A program made the translations under genes and the position numbers. A DNA stretch of 64,000 nt, from the NCBI RefSeq assembly GCF_021608185.1, contig NZ_JAKIHN010000001.1:62001-126000 (forward strand), in the 5' to 3' direction. The stretch is from Flavobacterium anseongense. Its GTDB lineage: Bacteria; Bacteroidota; Bacteroidia; Flavobacteriales; Flavobacteriaceae. The notes beneath the pieces were generated by a model. That model saw only the letters and a list, made by a program, of their open reading frames with translations. It was not told where the DNA came from and searched no databases. Position 1 is the stretch's first letter, and each line of letters opens with the position of its first letter. Of the stretch, positions 1 through 7,089 are shown in pieces.

Positions 1-242
1 ATTTTGTAGTAGTGCACAGAGTTGCCATTTCTGATGCTTATTTAGGGAAAGGTTTGGCACAGAAAATTTTTCTTTTTACCGAAGATTTAGCAATAGATAA
101 CAAAATCTACAGCATCAAAGTCGATACTAATTTTGATAACATTCCGATGCTTAAAATTCTTGAAAAATTAGGATATACCTATTGTGGCGAAGTGATATTT
201 AGAGGTGGAATCAGAAAAGCTTTTGAGAAAATAATTAATTAA
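1..242 (+). CDS. GNAT-family N-acetyltransferase, C-terminal fragment
   Basis: The frame is open from the first bases of the window (first full codon at base 3), so the gene starts upstream. The visible ~79 residues contain the acetyl-CoA binding loop of GNAT enzymes (motif A: VAIS-DAYLGKGLAQKI, the R/Q-x-x-G-x-G/A type pyrophosphate loop) followed by a helix. Next comes the typical C-terminal pattern VDTNFDNIPMLKILEKLGY, in which an asparagine and a Lys-Leu-Gly-Tyr motif end the fold. Family knowledge: these enzymes transfer acetyl groups from acetyl-CoA to an amine. The substrate cannot be told from this fragment. A small membrane protein gene follows after 11 bases, probably in the same transcript. 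Confidence 0.85.
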   Translation, partial: FVVVHRVAISDAYLGKGLAQKIFLFTEDLAIDNKIYSIKVDTNFDNIPMLKILEKLGYTYCGEVIFRGGIRKAFEKIIN

Positions 243-253
243 AACCAAACGAA

Positions 254-424
254 ATGAACAAAAAACCTATTTTAATCGTGCTCGTAATCCTTAATTTCAT
301 GGTTCTTCTTGGTCAGCTTTGGCCGGAATTTGCTCCTCCGTTTGCCTCGATAGTAAATATTATTTTCCTGATATTCAGTTTACTTTTCTTTATTGGAGAA
401 ATTGTGAGAAAACCCAGAATTTAA
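254..424 (+). CDS. small two-segment membrane protein (56 aa)
   Basis: An ATG 11 bases after the acetyltransferase stop opens a 56-residue frame ending in TAA. The protein starts MNKKP and has two hydrophobic stretches (about residues 5-21 and 32-49) joined by a short loop with Trp-Pro and Pro-Pro. It ends with a basic tail (EIVRKPRI). This is the composition of a hairpin membrane protein. I do not recognise a family. The close spacing suggests co-transcription with the acetyltransferase. It is real rather than chance because the base composition, length without stops and membrane-like pattern are all coherent, but no homology can be checked here. Confidence 0.6.
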   Translation: MNKKPILIVLVILNFMVLLGQLWPEFAPPFASIVNIIFLIFSLLFFIGEIVRKPRI

Positions 425-437
425 GCCTACCGGCTGG
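425..437. repeat. GC-rich 13-mer shared with htpG leader
   Basis: GCCTACCGGCTGG lies exactly between the convergent stops of the small membrane protein and the TerB-like gene. It differs by one base from GCCTGCCGGCTGG at 30252-30264. Both contain the self-complementary core CCGG and are much richer in G+C than their surroundings, which suggests a dispersed short palindromic element. Confidence 0.4.
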
Positions 438-438
438 A

Positions 439-846
439 TTAATTCAGTTGTTCCTGGAAAACTTCCAATAAAAATTCCGGAGAAATCATTTTGGTTGGTG
501 AATCCTGCATCGCTTTCAAAACACGTTTAATAGCGTGTGGATTTAATCCCATGTTGATGCCAATTTCATGGATTTTGTTTTGTTCACGTTCGTGTAAAAC
601 GCCATCACAATGCATGAGTAAAGCCAAACGATAGAATTGTTGGATACGTTCAAACTCCGATTTAATGACAACAGGATATTCTTCCTGATGAAAAAGATTC
701 ATAAAATCGCCTTTGTCAACTTGAAGTTCTTCGGCAATCATGGTCAAAAAAAGATACTCTCTTTCATGCAGTCTTCCGTCAATAACAGAAAACGCAATCA
801 TTTCGGATAAAAGAGACAATCTTTCTTTGTAATCGTTCATGCTCAT
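439..846 (-). CDS. TerB-like helical domain protein
   Basis: A 135-residue all-helical soluble protein. Two similar halves carry the pattern of TerB/DjlA N-terminal-like domains: a helix with acidic residues (FSVIDGRLHEREYLFL, residues about 19-34) and a second copy (LMHCDGVLHEREQNKI, about 77-92). Each half has Asp-Gly-x-Leu-His-Glu-Arg-Glu, a likely metal- or partner-binding site. No signal peptide is present, so it is cytoplasmic. Homologues in flavobacteria are often labelled as TerB-family or, misleadingly, as excinuclease subunits, but there is no nuclease or helicase motif here. Translation may start at the first ATG or at the ATG two codons later (MNDYKERL). The function is unknown. 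Confidence 0.7.
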   Translation of the reverse strand: MSMNDYKERLSLLSEMIAFSVIDGRLHEREYLFLTMIAEELQVDKGDFMNLFHQEEYPVVIKSEFERIQQFYRLALLMHCDGVLHEREQNKIHEIGINMGLNPHAIKRVLKAMQDSPTKMISPEFLLEVFQEQLN

Positions 847-952
847 ATAATTTTTCAGCTAAAATATAATTTTTTGTGAAATACTAATAATTTATTCATT
901 TGAAATGCAATCTTTATGTTTCGTCATACGTTTTAAAAAATGATGAAAGGAA

Positions 953-960
953 TATTTTTG
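953..960 (+). promoter_or_regulatory. -7 box TATTTTTG upstream of the 990 gene
   Basis: TATTTTTG matches the Bacteroidota -7 consensus TAnnTTTG and lies 29 bases before the ATG at 990. An A/T-rich TTTT occurs 18 bases upstream in the -33 position, so the -33 match is weak. Confidence 0.45.
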
Positions 961-989
961 TACTTTTACTTCTTTAAAAAACGTAGTTC

Positions 990-1511
990 ATGAATACTTT
1001 TAAAATGGCGCTTTTTGGTTTGTTGCTTACTTCTGTAACTGCATTTTCGCAATACAACGATTATTATAACTATAATAGATTAGGGCGCAATAATAGAGAT
1101 ATTGCCAGAGATTACTCAAACACCTCATCACAGCCTTCAGCGGAGCAAATTGAAAAAGCTAAAACTAAAAAAATTGATGAAATAATGGCTAACTTAAAAA
1201 CGGAGTTAGCATTAGACGAACTTCAGGCTATTGCTATAAGAAATGAAATTGCTTCAAGTATTAAGAACATAGATATTGTCTCTAAAAAGGAATCATCTCA
1301 GGAAGAAAAATCAAAAGAAATAAAAGCACTTACGGATAGAACAGAAGCCACTATCAACTCTTATTTAAATCCGGCACAAAAAGAAAAATATAAAGCCTTA
1401 ATCTCCGAAAGCAAGAGTAGCAAAAAAGACAAAAAAGATAAAAAGAATCGAGGCAATTCAGAAGCTTCGAAAGAACAGAGCGAAGCTAAAGACAAAACGG
1501 TCGAAGAATAA
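990..1511 (+). CDS. secreted Lys/Glu-rich hypothetical protein
   Basis: A 173-residue protein with a clear signal peptide (Met, Lys, hydrophobic core, cleavage after AFSQ near residue 21). A Tyr/Asn-rich segment follows (YNDYYNYNRLGRNNRD). The middle (residues ~50-125) is predicted helical, with many Lys and Glu. The tail is highly charged (KSSKKDKKDKKN, then Ser/Glu/Lys). Helical periplasmic proteins of this type in flavobacteria resemble Spy/CpxP-like or DUF-type envelope proteins, because of the central pattern of a short helix, conserved Leu and a second helix. That is only a guess. The gene lies 17 bases before the esterase gene and probably shares its transcript. Confidence 0.7.
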   Translation: MNTFKMALFGLLLTSVTAFSQYNDYYNYNRLGRNNRDIARDYSNTSSQPSAEQIEKAKTKKIDEIMANLKTELALDELQAIAIRNEIASSIKNIDIVSKKESSQEEKSKEIKALTDRTEATINSYLNPAQKEKYKALISESKSSKKDKKDKKNRGNSEASKEQSEAKDKTVEE

Positions 1512-1528
1512 ATCTAACAATTACCATT

Positions 1529-2329
1529 TTGAAACAGTTTTCAGCATTCCTTTTTTTATTTGTTCTTTGTACAGCAAATGCACAACAAAGCACAGCCAGT
1601 AAGCAAGTTTCTACATTTACGATTGATGCTCCACAACTAAAAATTTCGAAAAAAATTTGGGTGTATTTGCCAAAAAACTATACCACTTCCACCAAAAAAT
1701 ATCCTGTAATATATATGCACGATGGGCAAAATTTGTTTGACGCAAAAACTGCGGCCTACGGCGAATGGAACATAGATGAAACCTTAGACAGCATCAGCGC
1801 ACAAGTCATTGTAGTTGGCATTGAACATGGTGGCGACAAACGAATAGAGGAATTGACTCCATATAAAAATGCCAAATATGGTGGCGGCAAAGCCGATGAT
1901 TATTTGGATTTTATTGTCAAAACCTTAAAACCAAAAGTGGATGCAACTTACAGAACCAAAACTAATGCAAAAAACACAGCCATTTTTGGAAGTTCGCTTG
2001 GCGGATTGGTTTCGTTTTATGCTGCCATAAAATATCCTGATGTATTCGGAAAAGTGGGTTGCTTCTCGCCTTCTTTTTGGTTTGGTAGAAATGAAATGAA
2101 TGATTTATTGACGAAAACCAAAGACTTTCATACCAAAGTTTATTTCCTCTGCGGCGATAACGAAGGTGATGATGATGTTATTCGCGATATGAAAAACATA
2201 GAACACTGGGTAAACACCAAACGTTGTGAATGCAAAAAACTAAACAAAGAAGTAATCGTCAAAGGCGGACAGCACAACGAAAAATTGTGGCGTGAGAGTT
2301 TTAAAAAGGCGTACCTTTGGCTATTCTAA
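1529..2329 (+). CDS. secreted alpha/beta-hydrolase, esterase D-like
   Basis: A 266-residue protein with a signal peptide ending ...CTANAQ (residue ~19), so it is exported to the periplasm or beyond. The fold is that of the putative esterase family (esterase D / enterochelin esterase-like). It has a conserved YMHDGQNLFD segment after the first strands, the nucleophile elbow IFGSSLGG (Ser of GxSxG) near residues 152-159, an acidic residue in the CGDNEGDD stretch and the catalytic His in GGQHNEKLW near the C-terminus. The start is a TTG codon. It is preferred because it gives a compact signal peptide, and no ATG lies close by in frame. The natural substrate, an ester of a sugar, phenolic acid or siderophore, cannot be told from sequence. 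Confidence 0.85.
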   Translation: MKQFSAFLFLFVLCTANAQQSTASKQVSTFTIDAPQLKISKKIWVYLPKNYTTSTKKYPVIYMHDGQNLFDAKTAAYGEWNIDETLDSISAQVIVVGIEHGGDKRIEELTPYKNAKYGGGKADDYLDFIVKTLKPKVDATYRTKTNAKNTAIFGSSLGGLVSFYAAIKYPDVFGKVGCFSPSFWFGRNEMNDLLTKTKDFHTKVYFLCGDNEGDDDVIRDMKNIEHWVNTKRCECKKLNKEVIVKGGQHNEKLWRESFKKAYLWLF

Positions 2330-2340
2330 AAAAGTAAAAA

Positions 2341-2775
2341 ATGAATAACAACGATGTCTTTAAAAAACTACGTGTGGCCTTGCAACTTCGTGATGACCAG
2401 ATTGTAGAAATTATGCAATTGGTAGATTTCAGGATTTCTACGTCAGAGATTGGAGCTTTTTTCAGAAATGCCGATCATCCAAAATATATGGAATGTGGCG
2501 ACCAAGTGTTGCGCAATTTCCTAAACGGATTGGTAATTCATCTTCGTGGTACGAAAGAAAATCCAAAAAATGCTATGGATGTCATCAGGCAAAATCAGGA
2601 AATTGTTAAGAAAAATATAGCTGAAAAATCTAAAGTTGAGTTCAAACCGAAAACAGAATTCAAACCGAAAACGGATTCCAAGAAAAAACCATTCAATCCA
2701 AAAGATAAAAAGCAAACGCCAAAAGTTCAAGTTGTTGAAAAGGTTCAATATAAAAACGGAAAAAATAAAAAATAA
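2341..2775 (+). CDS. DUF1456 (YehS-like) protein
   Basis: A 144-residue cytoplasmic protein. Residues 1-70 match the DUF1456/YehS pattern. It starts MNNNDVFKKLRVAL, followed by LRDDQIVEIMQLVDF and an FFRNADHPKYMECGD segment that is typical of the second half of the domain. The last ~50 residues are a Lys-rich tail with two near-identical FKPKTEFKPKT units. It starts 11 bases after the esterase stop and is likely the last gene of that transcript. The molecular function of DUF1456 is not known. The basic tail may bind nucleic acid, but that is inference. Confidence 0.8.
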   Translation: MNNNDVFKKLRVALQLRDDQIVEIMQLVDFRISTSEIGAFFRNADHPKYMECGDQVLRNFLNGLVIHLRGTKENPKNAMDVIRQNQEIVKKNIAEKSKVEFKPKTEFKPKTDSKKKPFNPKDKKQTPKVQVVEKVQYKNGKNKK

Positions 2776-2786
2776 TTTTTTTATAT

Positions 2787-2815
2787 TAGGGTAAAGTATA
2801 TATTTACTTGTTCTT
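2787..2815 (+). promoter_or_regulatory. possible ECF-type promoter, relaxed spacing
   Basis: TAGGGT at 2787-2792 is followed by 16 bases and TGTTCTT at 2809-2815, with the ATG of the lipoprotein gene 26 bases further on. This resembles the GTAGGGT-N15-TGTTYT element of the ECF locus (see 6770, 8148 and 8744), with one base more between the parts. The distance to the start codon equals that at 8148-8176. Confidence 0.35.
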
Positions 2816-2841
2816 AAACCAATTAACCAAACCAAAACCAA

Positions 2842-3801
2842 ATGAATTTATTTAGCAAAATTGTAATTGCAAGTTTCGCAATTATATCATTTTCTTGTGA
2901 TAAAGAAAATGAAACAAATGCTTCTTCAAAAGCTACGACAACTGCTGCCATTACCGCAGTTACTCCAAAGAAATTTTTATTTGATGCTACTAAAGCCGAA
3001 ACTGCAGGAAATGCGGATTGGGTTTTAGATGCTGATACTTCTCCGCAACGTTTCCCAACTCCGGCACAATCTAATGTTACAGCTACCACTACCGAAAGTT
3101 TTTGGCGTGGCGGATTGTCTGCATGGGGAATTGCATTAGCGAAATTAGGACATACAGTAGAAACCTTACCTTCGGGCACAGCAATTACTTACGGTGGAAC
3201 AGGTGCACAAGATTTAAAAAACTATGATGTTTTTGTTGTGGATGAACCGAATACAAGATTTACAGCTGCACAGAAAACAGCTATCTTAAACTTCGTAAAA
3301 AATGGCGGTGGATTGTTCCTGATTGCAAACCATTCTGGTTCAGATAGAAATAATGATGGCTGGGACTCTGCTTCCATATGGAATGACTTAATGACAACAA
3401 ATTCCGTAAAAACTAATCCATTTGGTATTAGCATTACTTTAAATAATATATCTGAAACTACTTCTAATAGATTGAGTGCAACAACCAACCCTATTTTGAA
3501 TGGTTCTCAAGGAACTGTATCTCAATTGAAATATTCAAGTGGCGCTACTATATCTATTAACACAACAGCAAATGCAACAGCTCAAGGACTAATATGGAGA
3601 GGAAGTTCATCACAAGGTACGTCTAATATTATGTGTGCTACTTCCACCTTTGGAACAGGTAGAGTTGTCGTAATTGGTGATAGTTCACCTGCTGATGATG
3701 GAACCGGAGCAAGCGGTGACACACTTTATCCGGGTTGGACAGAATTAGCTTCACACGCAATATTGCATATGAATGCTTCTCTTTGGTTAGCGAAGTTGTA
3801 A
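2842..3801 (+). CDS. lipoprotein with class I glutamine amidotransferase-like fold
   Basis: A 319-residue protein. The N-terminus is a lipoprotein signal with the cysteine at residue 19 (IISFSC) followed by Asp-Lys-Glu. The mature part carries a Thr/Ala linker, then a Rossmann-like domain. Its segments VFVVDEPNTRFTAAQKTAI, FVKNGGGLFLIANHSGSD and GRVVVIGDSSPADDG resemble the DUF4350/ThuA/IFT52 group of class I amidotransferase-like domains, in which the Asn-Gly-Gly-Gly turn precedes a strand. No catalytic Cys is evident at the expected place, so it may bind a ligand or sugar rather than hydrolyse. A hairpin terminator follows directly. A GC-rich two-part sequence at 2787-2815 may be its promoter. 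Substrate and role are unknown. Confidence 0.7.
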   Translation: MNLFSKIVIASFAIISFSCDKENETNASSKATTTAAITAVTPKKFLFDATKAETAGNADWVLDADTSPQRFPTPAQSNVTATTTESFWRGGLSAWGIALAKLGHTVETLPSGTAITYGGTGAQDLKNYDVFVVDEPNTRFTAAQKTAILNFVKNGGGLFLIANHSGSDRNNDGWDSASIWNDLMTTNSVKTNPFGISITLNNISETTSNRLSATTNPILNGSQGTVSQLKYSSGATISINTTANATAQGLIWRGSSSQGTSNIMCATSTFGTGRVVVIGDSSPADDGTGASGDTLYPGWTELASHAILHMNASLWLAKL

Positions 3802-3821
3802 AAACTTAATTATAAAAAATA

Positions 3822-3851
3822 AAATCCTGAGCTTTAACTCAGGATTTTTTT
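3822..3851. terminator. bidirectional intrinsic terminator
   Basis: A 9-bp perfect stem (AATCCTGAG at 3823-3831 with CTCAGGATT at 3838-3846) and a 6-base loop are followed by a T-run on the plus strand. On the minus strand they are followed by TTTATTTTTT. It separates the convergent lipoprotein and folD genes. Confidence 0.85.
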
Positions 3852-4737
3852 ATTCTTGTCTTAGCCTTTTTTGTTCTCGTGCCAATAAGGTATTTTTCAA
3901 CAACATTGCAATAGTCATTGGACCAACGCCACCAGGGACTGGCGTTATATAAGATGCTTTTTTGGAAACCGCATCAAAATCTACGTCACCTGTAATTTTG
4001 TAACCTCTTGGATCGGTTTCATCAGCCATACGTGTAATTCCAACGTCAATTACGACTGCATCATCTTTAATCATTTCGGCTTTCAGATAATTAGGAACAC
4101 CAAGTGCTGTTATGATAATATCTGCTTGAGTTGTGATTTGGGCAATGTTTTTAGTATAGCTATGTGTTAGTGTAACCGTTGAATTTCCCGGAAATCCTTT
4201 TCTTCCCATCAAGATGCTCATTGGTCTTCCTACAATGTGGCTTCTACCAATGACAACTGTGTGTTTTCCTTTGGTTTCGACATTGTATCGTTCTAACAAT
4301 TCCAAAATTCCAAATGGTGTTGCCGGAATAAAAGTGGTCATATCCAAAGCCATTTTTCCGAAATTCTCCGGATGAAATCCATCGACATCTTTACTTGGAT
4401 CGATTGCCATCAAAACTCTTTGTGTATCAATTTGCTCAGGTAAAGGCAACTGAACGATGAATCCATCAATATTATCATCTTCATTGAGTTCGGCAATTTT
4501 TTTAAGCAATTCCGTTTCCGAAGTGGTGCTGGGCATTTTGACTAAAGTCGATTCAAATCCGACTAATTCACATGCTTTTACTTTGCTCCCAACGTAGGTT
4601 AAACTCGCTCCGTCATTCCCGACAATAACTGCCGCCAAATGCGGAACTTTTTCTCCGTTAGCTTTCATTTTGTTGACCTCAGCCGTGATTTCGGTTTTGA
4701 TGTCGTTAGAGATTTTTTTTCCGTCTAATAATTCCAT
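3850..4737 (-). CDS. folD: methylenetetrahydrofolate dehydrogenase / methenyltetrahydrofolate cyclohydrolase
   Basis: A 295-residue cytosolic enzyme that interconverts 5,10-methylene-, 5,10-methenyl- and 10-formyl-tetrahydrofolate with NADP. The family signatures are all present: the YVGSKVKACE segment with the catalytic Lys (Y-x-x-x-K), VQLPLPEQI, DVDGFHPEN, the Rossmann-type VVIGRSHIVGRP, and the C-terminal ITPVPGGVGPMTIAML. Length is normal for bacterial FolD. It lies downstream of ffh on the same strand, but a strong hairpin separates the two, so it probably has its own promoter in the 60 bases before its ATG. No clear TAnnTTTG box is seen there. Confidence 0.97.
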   Translation of the reverse strand: MELLDGKKISNDIKTEITAEVNKMKANGEKVPHLAAVIVGNDGASLTYVGSKVKACELVGFESTLVKMPSTTSETELLKKIAELNEDDNIDGFIVQLPLPEQIDTQRVLMAIDPSKDVDGFHPENFGKMALDMTTFIPATPFGILELLERYNVETKGKHTVVIGRSHIVGRPMSILMGRKGFPGNSTVTLTHSYTKNIAQITTQADIIITALGVPNYLKAEMIKDDAVVIDVGITRMADETDPRGYKITGDVDFDAVSKKASYITPVPGGVGPMTIAMLLKNTLLAREQKRLRQE

Positions 4738-4766
4738 TTTGTATGTGTTGTGTTGTTGTTGTTTAT

Positions 4767-4792
4767 AAAAAAAGACGCGATAAATCGCGTCT
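4767..4792 (-). terminator. intrinsic terminator of ffh
   Basis: On the minus strand, AGACGCGA, loop TTTA and TCGCGTCT are followed by a run of seven or more T. It lies a few bases beyond the ffh stop and before folD. Confidence 0.8.
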
Positions 4793-4799
4793 CTACTTA

Positions 4800-6128
4800 T
4801 TATCTCATTCCGCCCATCATCTTCATCAGATTCTTTCCGCCACCACCTTGCATCATCTTCATCATTTTGCTCATTTGGTCGAATTGTTTCATCAATTGAT
4901 TTACTTCTTCTATTTTTCTACCCGAACCTTTTGCGATTCTGGTTTTTCTTTTCATATCGATAATAGCAGGTTTGCTTCTTTCCTTTGGTGTCATCGAGTA
5001 GATAATGGCTTCAATATGCTTGAAGGCATCATCTTCTATCTCAACATCTTTTAGTGCTTTTCCGGCACCGGGAATCATTCCGACAAGGTCTTTCATGTTA
5101 CCCATTTTTTTCACCTGCTGAATTTGAGCTAAGAAATCATCGAAACCAAATTCGTTTTTGGCTATTTTCTTTTGGATTTTTCTGGCTTCTTCTTCATCGT
5201 ATTGTTCCTGAGCTCTTTCTACCAAGGAAACAACGTCACCCATTCCGAGAATTCTTTCCGCCATACGTGATGGATAGAACACATCGATAGCTTCCATTTT
5301 TTCTCCGGTCCCAATAAACTTGATTGGTTTATCTACAACCGATTTAATAGAAATGGCAGCTCCACCACGAGTATCACCATCTAATTTGGTTAAAATAACT
5401 CCGTCAAAATTTAATCTATCGTTAAAAGCTTTTGCTGTATTCACTGCATCCTGTCCGGTCATTGCGTCAACAACAAACAAAGTTTCCTGAGGTTTTACAG
5501 CAGCATGAACATTGGCAATCTCGGTCATCATCTCCTCATCAACTGCCAAACGACCAGCGGTATCTATGATTACTACATTAAAACCATTTGATTTAGCGTA
5601 AGCGATGGCTTTAAGTGAAATATCAACCGGGTTTTTATTTTCAGGTTCAGCATATACTTCAACGCCAACCTGACCTCCAACAACCTGTAACTGATTAATC
5701 GCCGCAGGACGATAAATATCACAAGCTACTAAAAGTGGCTTTTTATTCTTTTTAGTTTTAAGATAATTGGCTAATTTTCCTGAGAAAGTTGTTTTACCCG
5801 AACCTTGCAAACCCGACATTAAAATCACAGTTGGATTCCCCGAAAGGTTAATTCCTGTTGCATCACCACCCATTAATTCGGTTAATTCGTCTTTTACGAT
5901 TTTAACCAACAATTGTCCCGGTTGTAATGTCGTTAATACATTTTCACCGATTGCTTTTTCTTTAACTTTTGTGGTAAAGTCTTTGGCGATTTTAAAATTA
6001 ACATCGGCATCAAGCAAAGCACGACGTACTTCTTTCAAAGTTTCGGCTACATTGACTTCGGTAATTTTTCCGTGTCCTTTTAGGATGTGGAATGCTTTAT
6101 CTAGTTTATCACTTAAATTATTGAACAT
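4800..6128 (-). CDS. ffh: signal recognition particle GTPase Ffh (SRP54)
   Basis: A 442-residue protein that binds SRP RNA and signal peptides and delivers ribosomes to the membrane through FtsY. It has the N-terminal helical N domain (FNNLSDKLDKAF...), a G domain with P-loop LQGSGKTTF (about residues 107-115), DTAGR, TKLDGDTRGGAA, and an M domain with SMTPKERSKP and RIAKGSGR (the RNA-binding helix-turn-helix). The C-terminus is rich in Met (MMKMMQ...LMKMMGGMR), as expected for the signal-sequence groove. Length is normal. It has a -7 promoter box upstream and a terminator downstream and is therefore monocistronic. Confidence 0.97.
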   Translation of the reverse strand: MFNNLSDKLDKAFHILKGHGKITEVNVAETLKEVRRALLDADVNFKIAKDFTTKVKEKAIGENVLTTLQPGQLLVKIVKDELTELMGGDATGINLSGNPTVILMSGLQGSGKTTFSGKLANYLKTKKNKKPLLVACDIYRPAAINQLQVVGGQVGVEVYAEPENKNPVDISLKAIAYAKSNGFNVVIIDTAGRLAVDEEMMTEIANVHAAVKPQETLFVVDAMTGQDAVNTAKAFNDRLNFDGVILTKLDGDTRGGAAISIKSVVDKPIKFIGTGEKMEAIDVFYPSRMAERILGMGDVVSLVERAQEQYDEEEARKIQKKIAKNEFGFDDFLAQIQQVKKMGNMKDLVGMIPGAGKALKDVEIEDDAFKHIEAIIYSMTPKERSKPAIIDMKRKTRIAKGSGRKIEEVNQLMKQFDQMSKMMKMMQGGGGKNLMKMMGGMR

Positions 6129-6153
6129 AGGATGACTTTGCTTTTATGAAGTG

Positions 6154-6161
6154 CAAATTTA
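6154..6161 (-). promoter_or_regulatory. -7 box of ffh (TAAATTTG)
   Basis: On the minus strand TAAATTTG fits TAnnTTTG and lies 25 bases before the ffh ATG. No convincing -33 TTG is seen. Confidence 0.45.
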
Positions 6162-6197
6162 AGGATTTGATTTAGAAATTCTATGATAGAACAAATA

Positions 6198-6224
6198 AAA
6201 AAACCATCCTTTTTGGGATGGTTT
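6198..6224 (-). terminator. intrinsic terminator of the 6257 gene
   Basis: The 8-bp stem AACCATCC / GGATGGTT with a short loop is followed on the minus strand by seven T. It lies ~30 bases beyond the lipocalin-like gene stop, and on the plus strand it is also T-flanked. Confidence 0.8.
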
Positions 6225-6256
6225 TTAACTATTCTTTATTCATTTTCATATCCTCA

Positions 6257-6718
6257 TTAATTCTTTGTAAAGACCAAAACATCTGTTCCGCCATTTCCAC
6301 CGCTCACATCAATCAAAGAGATTGTTGTTTCTGTATGACTAACGACATCCCAATCATCGGTTAAATCGGCAAAATCGACCGGAGTTGTGAACGCAATATT
6401 AAAATCTAAATCACTGCTTGGATTATCATCGTTACTGTCGTCTGAAGTTACCGACCAAGTTCCGGTGTAAGTGTTGGTTCCGTTTGTTGCAGTCAATACA
6501 TTTCCAGTAGCAAAGGTGAAATTATATCCTGTAAAATGATTGGTTTCATCAGTTCCTGAATCTATGTAACTGGTAACTCTCCATGTGCCACTTCTAGCCG
6601 TATTAATCACCGGTGTTGGGTCAGAAGAAGATGAGCTATCATCATCTGAGCTACACATTGAAGCGACATTCAACATAAAAAGGCAAAACAATCCCGGAAT
6701 TAAAATTAATTTTTTCAT
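6257..6718 (-). CDS. lipocalin-like lipoprotein, single domain
   Basis: A 153-residue protein when started at the ATG of MKKLILIPG. The longer frame adds 16 hydrophilic residues before a complete signal sequence and is unlikely. A cysteine near residue 22 is followed by Ser-Ser-Asp-Asp-Asp, the acidic flavobacterial surface-export signal for lipoproteins, although the residue before it is Met, which is unusual for a lipobox. The mature part is a small beta-barrel-like domain (SGTWRVTSYIDSG...GYNFTF...GTWSV...ISLIDVSG...LVFTKN). It is clearly homologous to the C-terminal domain of the lipoprotein at 7090. It is preceded by a GTAGGGT-N15-TGTTCT element and is a likely target of the neighbouring ECF sigma factor. 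The ligand is unknown. Confidence 0.75.
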   Translation of the reverse strand: MKKLILIPGLFCLFMLNVASMCSSDDDSSSSSDPTPVINTARSGTWRVTSYIDSGTDETNHFTGYNFTFATGNVLTATNGTNTYTGTWSVTSDDSNDDNPSSDLDFNIAFTTPVDFADLTDDWDVVSHTETTISLIDVSGGNGGTDVLVFTKN

Positions 6719-6769
6719 ATTTTTTAGTTTTTGGTTTTTAAAATTTTGTTTTGAGTGCGACCTCATTTA

Positions 6770-6798
6770 TAGAACAAAAAAAAAACAGAATACCCTAC
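6770..6798 (-). promoter_or_regulatory. candidate ECF sigma promoter (copy 1)
   Basis: Minus strand: GTAGGGT (6798-6792), 15 bases, then TGTTCTA (6776-6770). The ATG of the lipocalin-like gene is about 50 bases further on. The same two elements with identical spacing occur at 8148-8176 and 8744-8772. Confidence 0.6.
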
Positions 6799-6854
6799 TC
6801 AGAAATTCGAAATTTCCGGAAAATTTTCTGCCCTATATTTGATAAAGAATGAAA

Positions 6855-6881
6855 ATAAAAAAACCAGCACAATGGCTGGTT
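6855..6881 (-). terminator. terminator of the 7090-6909 operon
   Basis: The stem AACCAGC / GCTGGTT with a 6-base loop is followed on the minus strand by seven T. It lies ~28 bases beyond the stop of the 55-residue membrane protein gene. Confidence 0.75.
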
Positions 6882-6908
6882 AAAAAGTCTTTTAAAATTG
6901 TTACTGAC

Positions 6909-7076
6909 TTACAAAGTAAATTTTAAGATAAAGAAAATCACAAAAAAGATTAAACCCCATATCAGAAACTGATTTACAAAATAATTAATTCTTGCTTTTT
7001 TGTTTGAGGCAATGCTTTCTGAGTTATCCTTGAAGTTTTCTTGTTGATTTAAAAACTTCTTATGAAATAATTTCAT
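6909..7076 (-). CDS. small single-span membrane protein (55 aa)
   Basis: The frame opens with ATG 13 bases after the stop of the 7090 lipoprotein and ends with TAA just before a terminator, which supports translation as the second gene of that operon. The N-terminal half (MKLFHKKFLNQQENF..., residues 1-34) is charged and hydrophilic. Residues ~35-55 are one hydrophobic helix (FLIWGLIFFVIFFILKF). The protein would therefore be anchored with its basic N-terminus in the cytoplasm and a very short C-terminus outside. I know of no family for it. Its place next to an ECF/FecR system makes it a candidate member of that regulon. Confidence 0.65.
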   Translation of the reverse strand: MKLFHKKFLNQQENFKDNSESIASNKKARINYFVNQFLIWGLIFFVIFFILKFTL

Positions 7077-7089
7077 TTTCAGTTTTAAT

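Noticed and set aside
2521-3179. Open frames on the minus strand (2521-2841 and 2823-3179)
   Set aside because: They mirror the DUF1456 and lipoprotein genes, with Phe-rich translation from Lys-rich sense codons.
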